This document shows, in pieces, positions 44,901 to 55,264 of a stretch of 64,000 nt of DNA (the stretch's first letter is position 1; every line of letters begins with the position of its first letter). The DNA is from Heterotrichella gracilis (Eukaryota; Sar; Xanthophyceae; Tribonematales; Xanthonemataceae). Both the position numbers and the translations under genes were made by a program. The notes beneath the pieces were generated by a model, which did no database searches, was not told the origin of the DNA, and saw nothing but the letters and a program-made list of their open reading frames with translations. Location: positions 62,001 to 126,000 of the forward strand of contig JAULBX010003221.1 of NCBI GenBank assembly GCA_032358255.1, in the 5' to 3' direction.

Positions 44901-46371
44901 CCACGTGGACATGTGCGTGTACGAGGATCCCGAAATAGTCAGCGCGCTGTGCTTGGAGAGGGTGCGTGCGCACCCAGGGGGCCAGGTGCCCCACTCCCTC
45001 CTGCACCGCCTGACTATCCCCCTGGATGGGTCAGCCACCACGCTAGGTACGTGGGTGCAATGACATAGATGAACAAGGAAACAAATAGAATGTAAAGAAA
45101 GAAGGGTGGGCATTTAAAACAAATGCAATTGTTCCCTCCTGGATGGGTCGGTTTGGTGTGCAGGTGCAACAAGAATGGCAGAGCATGAGATTGCCTCTTT
45201 CACGTCAACAACGCCAATCAGCTTAAACAAATTCGTTTGAGGCCTGCCCTTGCGAGCTTTTAGGCGGGCATTTACCATATTCAGTACATACTACAAACTT
45301 ACTACTGCTGTCAGCACTTATGTTTAAATTTTGAACCTCAAATATGCCATGCAACAACATGTTCACAGCTGATAAGTGTTTTTTGCATGGCACATGTCGC
45401 TCACCATTCTCCACATGTCTGTCCCCCAGGCTCCCCCCAGGCCCTCATTTCCGACGACTCCTCCTACGGCCACCACATGGAGTTCCCATCTGTGAGCCCT
45501 CTGGTGCGGGGGCGAGCCTACCGCTACACCTATGGAGTCACCTGCGTGCGCCCCACCAACATCGCAAACGCGCTGCTCAAGGCGGACGTGGTGGATGGGA
45601 CGGTCAAGGTGGGACCCTAAACCTTAACCCCGTAACCCTAAACCCTAAAATTGACATTGCCAACAAGCTGCATAAGGCGGACGTGGTGGAGGGGACGGTG
45701 AAGGTGGGACCCTCAACCCTACGCCCTAAACCCTAGTCAGTGAAGGTGGTGGTCTGAACCCTCAACAGCCATGGTGGGGTGCAAGCGTGGATAGGGAGTT
45801 TAATGAGGTTGCATGCACGCAAGCAATGGGATTAGCTTGGCAGTCAGTCTAGCAACCTATGGAGTCACTTGTGTGCGCCCAACCTACATTGCCAACGCGC
45901 ATCTCAATGCGGACGTGGTGGATGGGACGGTCAAGGTGAGACCCTAAATCCTACACCCTCGACAGCAAGGAGGGCTGCAAGTGTGGATAGGGAGTTTGCC
46001 TTATTCAGCAGCATGCATACCAGCAAGTAGCCAGCTGACCACTCAGGTAATCTGCCAAATGGTGCTAAGCACTTGCGTATCATGCCAATAACTAGCTAGC
46101 CCTTTTACATCAGAAAATACTCACTGATGCCTTTCGCAACCTGGCGCAGGTGTGGCACGAGCCAGGGATGGTGGCAGGGGAGCCGGTGTTCATCCCCTCT
46201 CCGAACTCGCAAGGGGAGGATGATGGCGTGGTGGTCACAGCAGTGGTGGCTGCCTCGGGCCAAACCCACCTGGTGTGCCTGGATGCCGCCACGTGGCAGC
46301 TGGTGGGGAGGGCGGTGCTGCCATATGGCTTGCCCTATGCATTTCACGGCAGCTTTGTGGCGACTCCCTAA
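41937..46371 (+). CDS. Carotenoid cleavage dioxygenase, CCD8-like
   Basis: A non-haem iron enzyme that splits carotenoids or apocarotenoids with O2. Ten exons (41937-41983, 42240-42511, 42697-42832, 43015-43160, 43483-43568, 43823-43912, 44269-44532, 44824-45046, 45430-45608, 46150-46371) join in phase to give 554 aa; an in-frame ATG at 41904 would add 11. The N-terminus (SVSAAHPHALPHNSSKVSST) looks like a transit peptide. The four iron-ligand His are present in family context, near residues 244 (TTAHP), 294 (WVHDF), 360 (VFHYVNAFES) and 547 (FHGSF). Other landmarks: YFIRNGPGVF, HLFDGFAMLAKF, TDNASVNVIP and GEPVFIP...EDDG. The TDNA and FDG..ML blocks recall CCD8, the second cleavage step of strigolactone synthesis in land plants, but that function is unproven here. 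Intron 2 is GC-AG (ACAG|gcaagc). Exons 8 and 9 have partial copies in introns. Confidence 0.9.
44604..44680 (+). repeat. Partial copy of CCD exon 8, 215 bp upstream of the real one
   Basis: cccctccccagaccaccac, then attcactgcacccaccatgt, ttgtgttccacgatgtgaat repeats 44812-44880 at about 95 percent. It keeps a strong acceptor and an open frame including the iron-ligand His (VFHDVNAFES), then meets a possible donor (CAG G|gtgaaa). If spliced in as an extra exon it would shift the frame. Confidence 0.92.
45609..45945 (+). repeat. Two copies of the CCD exon 9 end, with CCCTAAA tracts
   Basis: 45655-45703 (aagctgcataaggcggacgt, ggtggaggggacggtgaag|gtggga) and 45855-45937 (acctatggagtcacttgtgt ... 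gatgggacggtcaag|gtgaga) repeat the exon end at 45526-45614. Both keep a donor. CCCTAAA units lie at 45616-45645, 45708-45735 and 45939-45955, that is, directly after each donor. Confidence 0.92.
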
Positions 46372-47766
46372 GCTAGGGTTGATAAACAAGGGTGTCATGG
46401 GATGCGGGAGATGTGCTCCGACAGGGTGTACAGGGTGCGATACGTCTTGGACCCAATGTCTGTACTAGTTGATGCCGACTGTCCACTGCATACTGCAATT
46501 GTTGCACTCCAATTTTGAATGCATTCATTCTTCTTATTCCAGTTGCAATTGTGTACCGCACCACTGGTATCCAGTGAGTAAGAGCATAAGCAAATGGGCG
46601 CGTGGTGCAGCCACTGTATTCTATCTACCATCTGCAGACGTAGTCTGCAGCGCGATGGTGGGAAACGACCTTCGACTCCAATTTGTATTGCTATGCTTGT
46701 TTGGGGGGTAATTATCTGTGTACTTTACAGCATTATGATTTAGGGTTGTCCGTGTCAGCATTTGGTGTTTGGTAGGCCTGCAATTCGAGTTCACAAATTG
46801 GGATCTTCTTGGTAGCCCCGGGCCTGTCCTGGTTCAGGAAGATCATCTCTGCTCAGTGACATTCTGACCCACAGGCAGTTCAACTGTTCACAATAGTAAG
46901 GGCGCATGTGCTGCGACTGCATGATCAAGTTGGTGAGACATGTTTTGCCACATCAGATTCTGAAGCGTCCATTGGACCATCATCAACTGCATGATGCAAG
47001 TTCCTTGAGAATCGTTCTCTTTAGCCATGCAACATTGCAACCAGGTCCTGTAGGTGCGTTTCGGGTTTGGTCCCCTACTTTTAGGGATCCTGTGGACACA
47101 ATTTCACTCGGGCATGGATTATCGTTAATACCTTGGCAATTGCGGCTGCAGCTGAGGGGAATGTACGCTACGATGATTTGAATTGAGACAATTGTGCATG
47201 CTAGGCTTAATCCAACTGTTTTTTAATGTGATGGAATTTGACCAGTGACACTGTGCTAATCGCACGACGCCACGTGACACTGCGTACCTTGCCTCACCAT
47301 GTCCATGCGTCATCCATGATGGTGATTAACAGGTTCAGGTCTTGGCCGTGTATACATTCTCGCTTGAGCGGTTGACCCTGTGTTTCACCTGGACTCTCAC
47401 AAGCAGATGCGGACGGTCCCAGTCTTTGTCTCCAAAAAACCTTGGACTAGAGTGGTAAAGAGGACTAGGGTTTTAGGGTTTCCATCTCGCCCTGGGCTGT
47501 ACTGCAACCTAGGCAGCAGCTGCTGACGGAATATATGTGACAGGCGCGTAGCTAGACCTGCATTAGCATTCGCCATGCACTCACTTGTAATAGACTATCC
47601 CGACACAATCCGACCCGTGCGTTGTACAAGCAGCCAAACACTCCACCTTCTGGACTGGTCACCACCATCCCGCCAAGCTTGTGGTCCCACGGTGCAGCGC
47701 CACAGAAGGCGACACATACCTTTACACGCGAATTATTGCCCAGTTCTCGTAGCAAATACCGCAACC
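46372..47766. other. Intergenic between two plus-strand genes; no gene recognised
   Basis: The first part is the CCD 3' region; the last part is the DUF486 gene promoter. A TTTAGGGTTT-like unit lies near 47470. Nothing else is identifiable. Confidence 0.4.
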
Positions 47767-50106
47767 ATGGCAGTGGGACGCTATCTGCTCACTTTTGGGC
47801 TCCTGACGGGGAGCTCCACGGCAATGACCTTTGCGTGGTACTATCACCTCAAGGTATGGACCTGCCTTGGACTCAGACAAGCGAATCGAGTGCCTTGTGC
47901 ACGCAACAGTTTTGTTGTTCAAGCACAAACGGTATGCGGTCTGCGTGCGATTGGAAGTGGGTACCTGGGGTACACGCATGCATATTGGCGTGGCCTTTTC
48001 AGCTACATGCGTGCATGCCACCGCAACAACGTGCGTGCAACCGGGTCGTGGCTACACGAAAGTTGGCAGATGTGCTACGTATTTTCTTTGCATACGACAT
48101 GAATATGGGCGCCGTTGCAAAATCTTGCATGTTTGCATGCATGCTCACCCGATACCCTAAACCCTAAACCACAGCTTTTAGCCAATGCTCCGGAGCCTCC
48201 TGCGCGACAAGGGCATGTATTGGCAAGGGGTATACAAGTTAAATTTACTTAATAATAGATAGACTTTACTTTATAATAGTCAATTTTTTATACCCCTCGG
48301 TATTGGCGCAGCGCGGCGCACTCTTTTGTCAGCAAAATTGCTCCACTATGAAAAGATGGTAACTTGCAGTTTGATTTGTTGCAGAAGGAGCACTGGCCGC
48401 TGTACGTGGCCATCCTTGCGTCGTGGGGCATGGCGTTCTTTGAGTACTGCTTGCAAGTGCCTGCCAACAAGTAAGCGGGTGCCAGGTGCTATGGGCCACA
48501 TTCCTGGGTGAAGCTGTGGAATTTCACAACCATCTGGACGCAATGTATACTTGCACACCCTGCAGTGCACACTGCACAATTGTATAATTTGACATCATCT
48601 TGTAATCAGGGCACTGACCTTGGGCCTTTCTTATCGCGATGGATACGTTCAATTCACTTAATTTTCAGTTCACGTAGGGATGACAGAACTTCTTGAACAA
48701 TTTTTAATTCAATGAATTTTCAATCAATTGCCTGCAAACTCCGCTGCCTGCAGGTATGGCTACGTTGGCAACGGGGGCCCCTTCACTGCTCCCCAGCTGA
48801 AAGTGATTGCCGAGCTGATGTCCTTTGCCGTGTTCAGCGTGTTTTCAACGGTGGTGCTGAAGAACAAGCTGCACTGGCCTGACATCGTGGCCTTCGCGAT
48901 GATCATACTAGGTAAGCCAAGAATCCACGCTCTACCTGTCAGTGACATGAGCACGAGTGCATTGGTTGTGAAGTAGAGTGAACTTCAAGGAGCCGGCTGG
49001 CCAATGCACAAGGTTATGGACAATTATTGGCTGCTCACTTTACCGAGTCGGACTACTGTAGCAGATTCTGCAACTAAATGTGCATCATTCAAAAGCCAAT
49101 TTGGTCCTTGCAGGTGTGGCGGTTTCCCTCATCGGCAAGGAGCTTTTTTTCAAGAATGAGGGCCAGCCTCCCATGGTCCCGTCCGCACACATGCTCGAGG
49201 TCATGAACACCACGGTCAACCAGCCCAGCCAAGCGCAGATGCATGCTCTAGAGGGCACGGTGCTGAGTGGCTTGACACCCCAGCCAGACGTCAACGGCAC
49301 CAGATTGCACCCGGAGGACCGTGTGTCACAGGCAAGGATGATGTCATGGGATTGCCACACCATTGGCCACAGTATTGGCCACACTGCGTTCTAGGATTAA
49401 AACCAAGTACTCAAAGTATCAAATACCAGATTGCACCCTGAGGAACGTGTTTCACAGGCAAGGATACATGAGGTCAGGGTGCAGGAAGTAGGGCATTGCC
49501 ACGCCATTGGGCACACTGCGTGCAAGCCTAGAATTGAGTACTCAAAAGAAAAATACATCAAATTGTAGCGCACCCATGAACGGTAAAGAATGCCAATGTA
49601 AGAATGTCAATAGTTTAGTGGCACAAGGAGGAGAAAGAACAGAAATGCCTTCCGCATGTGTCATTGTTCAGCCTCAACCAATAGTGCATTATATTGGCAC
49701 ATTCTACGCCATCCGTTCTGAATACTTCACCGCATTGCAACTGCAGGGAAACCCCAGCCATTCTGCTGACATTGAGCTGGCTGCGTTCGAGCAGAGGCGC
49801 CTACTTGGAAGGGATCAGTCTGTCGACATGGAAGTGAGGCTGCGCAACCACAACAGCAAGCCCGCTGAAGCCGAGGAGCAGCCGGTGGTGGTGTCAAACT
49901 CCAATTTGGAAGCCACCAGTTTGCGGAGGAGGGGAGGCGCATCAGAGCAAGGGCAGGAAATGGGGCATCGGATATCCATGGAAGGGAGGGAGTCACAGGG
50001 TAGTGGGTCAGTGTCTGAAGGGGTGGCCAGGGTGCTCGACGTGATCCTGGAGGAGGTGGAGAGGTCATCGTCAGTAGATGCTGGGAATCCATCAGCCAAT
50101 TCTTAA
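47767..50106 (+). CDS. DUF486 (DMT superfamily) membrane protein with long C-terminal tail
   Basis: Five exons (47767-47853, 48385-48470, 48754-48911, 49114-49331, 49747-50106) give 302 aa, all phases matching. Residues 1-125 are a DUF486/DMT small-transporter-like module: TAMTFAWYYHLK, ILASWGMAFFEYCLQVPANK, APQLKVIAELMSFAVFSVF, and a last helix ending in SLIGKELFFKNEG. In bacteria this family is a stand-alone four-helix protein of about 110-120 aa with unknown substrate. Here an extra ~175 aa hydrophilic tail follows, rich in Ser, Glu, Gln and Arg (MEVRLRNHNSKPAEAEEQPV, RSSSVDAGNPSANS), probably facing the cytosol and possibly regulatory. The last intron is GC-AG (CAG|gcaagg). The exon 4 end and the start of that intron are duplicated at about 49425-49560. 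Because the tail depends on the GC-AG intron, the alternative is a read-through that stops after 24 more codons at 49394. Confidence 0.83.
48155..48172 (+). repeat. Short CCCTAAACCCTAAACC tract in DUF486 intron 1
   Basis: Two perfect CCCTAAA units plus flank, sense orientation. No exon copy was seen directly beside it. Confidence 0.9.
49300..49560 (+). repeat. About 130-bp direct repeat of the DUF486 exon 4 end and intron start
   Basis: 49303-49425 (cagattgcacccggaggacc, gtgtgtcacaggcaaggatg ... tactcaaag) and 49428-49552 (cagattgcaccctgaggaac, gtgtttcacaggcaaggata ... tactcaaaag) are side by side. The copied GC donor (CACAG|GCAAGG) is intact, so two equivalent GC donors are available. Confidence 0.92.
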
Positions 50107-50589
50107 AAGCAAATTCTTTTCCATTTACTGACTTGCATGCAATCCAGCGATGACGCCAAATTAGCCGTGACAATATGTTAGGGAAGTGCAATATAGCTTG
50201 TAGATACGGTTACAGGAAAGGACTTCAAGCCCAGCACAGGCATGCGCCCTACCATTGTGCAGGAGTGACCATCAAATGCAATACCCTTGCCTCCTTGAAT
50301 GTTCAATTGAATACATGCATTGAGTGCGTTTTTGCACTGCGCATGATTGCTAACAACTCAGCCTTGCCCTTTTTGCAAGGAATTCAGTGTTGCATGCTTT
50401 TTGGATTGCAGTTACAGAGTTAACAAATTTACTTGCAACCTGGGACTGCATTTGAGACGATTGCACAAGCAGTAGGTGTGTTTTCCACATTCCCATTCTG
50501 CTACCTGGTATGTACCTTGCAACATGTTGCTTTCTAGGACCATCCGCCAGATCCCATGCTGCTGAGTGCCCCTGCAACCTCTCACAGCA

Positions 50590-53500
50590 TCAGCTCTGCT
50601 TCTGGTACACCACCCAACAGGCGTTGGTGGGGACTTTGAGTCCCACCATCTGCTCGATTTTGCACGGTGGAAGCAGGTGCTGGGGATCCCCAGAATGGCC
50701 TCCACAGGGATCGCTGGACATTGGCGTGCCATTGCTTGTGTGGCCTGGATCAAGCTCGAGAGCTTTGAAGGACGACAACAGCAATGCCACCACCAGTGCT
50801 ACCTCCACCTCAGCGAAGTATCGGCCAGGGCATCTGCACACAGAAATGCACCTTCAGGAAGCAGCTACAGCATTCATAGTTATAATCAGGGTGACAAGGT
50901 CCGGTAATGACTGTGGGGTTTGCCCCTTGCATCCTGTCATGATCCACCTCGGACACCTGCACTTAATGCTATCAGTGCCAATCTGCGACTCAGTGCTCTT
51001 GCCAGTTAAAGGAACGCTAGAAAGGGAGCGCGGTTGTAAAATGTGATGTCGAGTTTCTGGCCTTTGTAATACTTTCAGTCAGCTGGGTTAATGTACATTA
51101 CGCGAAGGAGCACTGCCTAGGGCAGCATCCTCACCTGTACTTCCCTCCTCCAAATGCCATCCCCGCGATACCCCCCACCCCAGGGATTGCAGCACTGTCC
51201 CCCACACCGAGCATGGTGGTCTGGCGTGAAGGGTTGAACAGGTGTGCATCAGTGCCAAACAATTGGCAGTCATGGTGTGTCTCAAATGGGGAGATGGCAA
51301 GGAGGGACCCCTGCAAAGTGACACATTGCTACATCAGAGTTGCGGGTGTGCAAACTGAGAAGTGTCAAACAACCGCAACTCAATTGCAGGCCATGTCAAA
51401 TGATACAGAAATAATACAGCATAAGCAGGTGCCCAGCTTAAGAAGTACTATTTGTGATTGTACAGGAATGTATGCCATTATGCATGGGCCACATTGAGGG
51501 AAACAATCCTTCAAGCAGTGCGATACACCTAATGATAAAGGTAATTGCATCCCGTGCGGATCTGTAAAGGCACAGAAACGCCGCCCAAAGCGCCTTACCT
51601 TCTTCACCATGACATCACCCTGTGGGGCAGGTATGCAGATATTGCCCATCGCCATGCGCACATCAATGCACAATGAGAAGAGTCAACTATGGAAGAAACG
51701 CAAATAATTGAAAGTTGTATTATATTCCAAATTCTTGTTTCAAAATACGAAAATTAAGTAATAGTGTGACTTTCACACTAGAAATGCAATGACAAGGTCC
51801 TCACCTTCGTCACCATCACATCACCCTGTGGGGCAGGTATGCGGATGTTGCCCATCGCCATGCGCACATCGATGCCTGGGCTGCGCAGCCGCAACGCCTC
51901 TGAAACGCACGCTGCCAACAAGCTTGACCGGTCTTGCGCCAGCTGGATGCAAGCTTCCTGGGTGGCTTCCGGACCCAAACCTGAACCCGCTGCCTTCTCC
52001 AGCTGGCTGAGTTGCTGCTGGATTTGCGCCCGAATGGGCTGGTTTTCAGGCAGCAGCAAGAAGGATGTGGTCCAGAAGGTGGCAGGCACTGCGTTTGCCT
52101 GCAGAATCGATTGCCCCAAGGTTACACCCTGTCAGATCATCCCTGCATCGAACCCATGTCAGCCCATGCACACACAACAAACCCTAAATCCCAAACCCTA
52201 AACCTTGTACAGACAGGAAACTTTACCTTGGACCATGCACATACAACAAAGTGTACACCACTGCAGCACACTTCACTGGCAGTGATGTAATGTTGAAGGT
52301 TTTGATGATCATGCAAGACGCAATCGTAAACTCGGCAAGTTGCATTGCATGCACGCCCCTTACCATGGTTGCCCACAGCACAGCCAGAAGGAGGTTGGGC
52401 ACTAATCTGTCAGGCAGGTCGCACGCCTGAATCACCTCACCAACCACAGTCCCCTCGAAATGGCCATGTACGAACCCTTTCCTGCAGCAATAAATGACAC
52501 CAATGGGTCACCTGAAATAAACTGAGGAACGGTAGCATGGGCAGGGCTGCAACAGGCAACTGAGGCAATTTGCACATGTAAGCAACTTATATATACCTTC
52601 ACGATGCAGCAAGATTAGCAGCCATCCACATGGGGGCAATATCCTGGTACCAAACAAATAGCAATATCTGTAACCATTACAGCAGCTGCAAAAGTTGACT
52701 TTTCATTTATAATCTTGTTTACATAAATGTAGTCCTGCTTGCTAGTTCTGTATTGCCCTTTGCTACCAGGCATACTCTTTAGCAAATTATCGCCTACAGG
52801 GTTGCAACATGTTGCGCCCTAAGGTCCTGCTGCATTGCAAGCACCCCATGCAAATCCACTCACCTCAATGCTGCCAGTATGATGGCCCTGGCTGCCGTGA
52901 AGGTAGGCTGGAACAGGTGCGGGATGGGGCTGGCCGCCAGCTCAAACGCATGGTCAAACTGGAAGAAGGCCCGTTGAAGCACGGGTACATCTGTGCTGTC
53001 TACAAAGCTTGTGCCAAACAGGGTTTGCAGTGCCGCTTGGAACACAAGGTCCTTGGCTGTTTGGTACAGCTCAACCTGCATCCCATGCAGCACACAAATC
53101 CATTGTTATTGTGTTTTAACACACAGAAGCTCGTGGCATTAGGTGTGCCAGGTGCTTCCAGATCCACCAACATGTCCAAACAGACCTTGTCTGAGTCATA
53201 ATAATTCAGGTAAATCATATTCACAACCTTATAAGCATGATGGAATGCCGTGCATTACAAAGTACCCACCTTCCCTGTTCTAGGCCATGGTGCTATACCG
53301 GTGGCCACTGCAGCAGCCACTTTCTGTGCATGGACATGGAGGTTGGAGGGCGCAAGCAGCGCCCGGATGGTTTGCAGCAGCTTGAAATGTTGCGGGAAGA
53401 ACAGTGCTGATGGCAGTCCTAAGATGCGCTGGGTGAACTGCTCTGCTGCCGGCCTGAAACAAATTGACCAGTATAATTGGGGGAAAAAAGCATTTCATAC

Positions 53501-54618
53501 GGTATGTAAAATGTGAAACTATTACAATGCGTGAGCTGCTCCGCAGCTGGCCTGAAACAAGGTGGACCAGTTGATTGTGCAAAAGAAAACCGCCAATTAC
53601 AAAGTGGATCATGCCCCAAGGCACTATGCACAGAAGAATGCCCCCAAGAAAAACAAGCGCCCACACCCCAGTAATTTCACAGAGTTTTGCCAAGTGGAAT
53701 CGACATGCAGCCACGCATATTCGCTTAAATTGCGGGATGCATCTACGAATTCTGGTGGTACCACCCAGAATAGCGACCACTTCTCCTACCTGAACGCAAT
53801 GTCTGTGTCAGCTGCAGTGAAGAACATCTTCAATGCTGGCGGGTGGAACAGGAACACCATTGGCACGCCCACCAGGGATAGCCGGAACACCTCACCCTGC
53901 TGGTGCCTGCACCGCTGGATGAAGCGGGAACCATGGCGCAGTGACAGCACGTTGCCCACAAGGGGTAAGCCGGGGACCAGTGGCGCTAGCGTCGCAGAGG
54001 TGGCCTTCTGCGCCTGGAGGGCTGCAGGGCACAGGCAATTTAGGGTTTAGGGTTTCGGTTCTGTCGTTTGGGCCTGCAGGGCTCAGGTGCGTTATGGGTA
54101 AGGGTTTAGGCCTGCAGAGCAGCAGGGCACAGCGTTTTAGGGTTTGTGGTTTGGGCCTGCAGAGGTTGCAGAGCCATTCAGTTTGCGGTGTGGGACTGCA
54201 GAGCTGCAGGGCACAGCGGTGCGGGTTTATGAGGGTGCAGCCCCGGCTGAGGTCCAGGGTTTAGGGTTTATCAGGGTGCAGCCCAGGCTGAGGTGCAAGG
54301 TGTAGGGTTTATGAGGGTGCAGCCCAGGTTAACATATATGTACAGGACAACGTCCTGCAGATTGACCTAGCTGACGCAAACCAAGTTATGTCGGTCTAGG
54401 TTGAGTGCACCCAATGGGGTTTGAGCCTATCGGAGTACGCAGTGGGTAATGGGCAGCGCCTAAAGGTCCAGATAAGCCCCGGAGGGCAACACTCGACGTG
54501 TTGCATGTACAGCATCACAACTATTCCAGCTTCACTCACCTGAGAACACTGCCCATACCAGACCAGCCAGGCACACTGACAACGCCACTCGCAGCCACAT
54601 GCTCAACATGGCATCCAT
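50590..54618 (-). CDS. Cytochrome P450, CYP7-clan-like (CYP7/CYP8/CYP39 type)
   Basis: A haem-thiolate monooxygenase. Eight exons (54618-54540, 54021-53790, 53453-53270, 53075-52864, 52481-52364, 52098-51805, 51310-51135, 50833-50590) join in phase to give 512 aa, a normal P450 length. The N-terminus is a signal anchor (MWLRVALSVCLAGLVWAVF), followed by a Pro-rich hinge (LAPLVPGLPLVGNVLSLRHG), typical of ER P450s. The ExxR motif is EALR near 342-345. The haem loop is FGGGKYRCPGR with the ligand Cys near 433. The I-helix reads ANAVPATFW instead of the usual A/G-G-x-D/E-T, matching the proton-relay change of the sterol/bile-acid CYP7, CYP8 and CYP39 families; LGLPSALFFPQHFKLLQTIR also has that flavour. 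A sterol or oxysterol substrate is therefore plausible but unproven. Exon-edge copies lie in introns 1 and 6. Confidence 0.9.
51595..51670 (-). repeat. Copy of the P450 exon 6 end
   Basis: Plus-strand caccatgacatcaccctgtg, gggcaggtatgcagatattg, cccatcgccatgcgcacatc repeats 51813-51872 with about 90 percent identity. The sense donor is kept (AAG|gtaagg), about 210 bp downstream of the true one. Confidence 0.92.
52176..52205 (+). repeat. CCCTAAA-type tract in P450 intron 5
   Basis: aaaccctaaatcccaaaccctaaacc. On the sense strand of this minus gene it reads TTTAGGG, against the usual bias in this window. Confidence 0.9.
54022..54330 (-). repeat. Tandem array of acceptor-edge copies and TTTAGGG units in P450 intron 1
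   Basis: The block gcctgcagagcagcaggg or its variants (around 54074, 54112, 54157, 54189) and ggtgcagcccaggctgaggt (54233, 54273, 54314) recur every 35-45 bp, interleaved with tttagggtttaggg, gttttagggttt and gggtttagggtttat. They resemble the exon 2 acceptor region at 54011-54036 (ctggagggctgcagggcaca). Confidence 0.8.
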
Positions 54619-55264
54619 CCGTCAGTGCAGTGCTGCGCGTCTCTTCAAGTTAGGGAGGCATTCAGACTTGAAAAGGGGGTGTCAACAGTGAACAGTACAA
54701 GGGGAGCAGCCCAAGAGGTCTTTGCGCCGAGTATGCATGCATATAGGGTGGGGGAACGGCGTCTAGGCGCAAGCGCTACAACTGCCAGGCAACAGTTTGA
54801 TAACTTTGCTGTTCAACACTTCGCATATAGCATACTGCTGGGGTTGATAGTATTGGCGAAGAAGCCTGGGTCAGCTAGTCTTTGGGCTGGAAATAAGCAG
54901 GCTTGCCACGTTGCCTGACATCATATCCAGTTATTATTACATATGTTTTCAAAGGCCGCTCACACAAAGGTGTGTATACTTGTGAGACTCCTTGCCAGCC
55001 ACTGTCACTGTGATAACTGTATCCCATAAAGCCCCGAAGCTCAGACCCGTGTGACACTGTTCACCATATTTAAGCCCTGAAGTTCGAGCTCTGCCCATCG
55101 TTTTCGTCTTGGTTTTTGTTCAAACTTGCGCAACTCCCCTGTAACTGTGCGGCAGGTTAATTGCTTGTATACATCACACCTACATCAGGTCATTGATCGT
55201 ACCTCAGGTTTGGCTGTGCACTTGCCTGTTCCACTCCGCCATCAGTTTGAAAAAGGAGTTGGAG
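54619..55264. other. Divergent promoter region, P450 and FHA-parvulin genes
   Basis: About 650 bp between divergent start codons. No telomere-like tract, exon copy or gene is seen. Core promoter elements were not identified. Confidence 0.4.
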
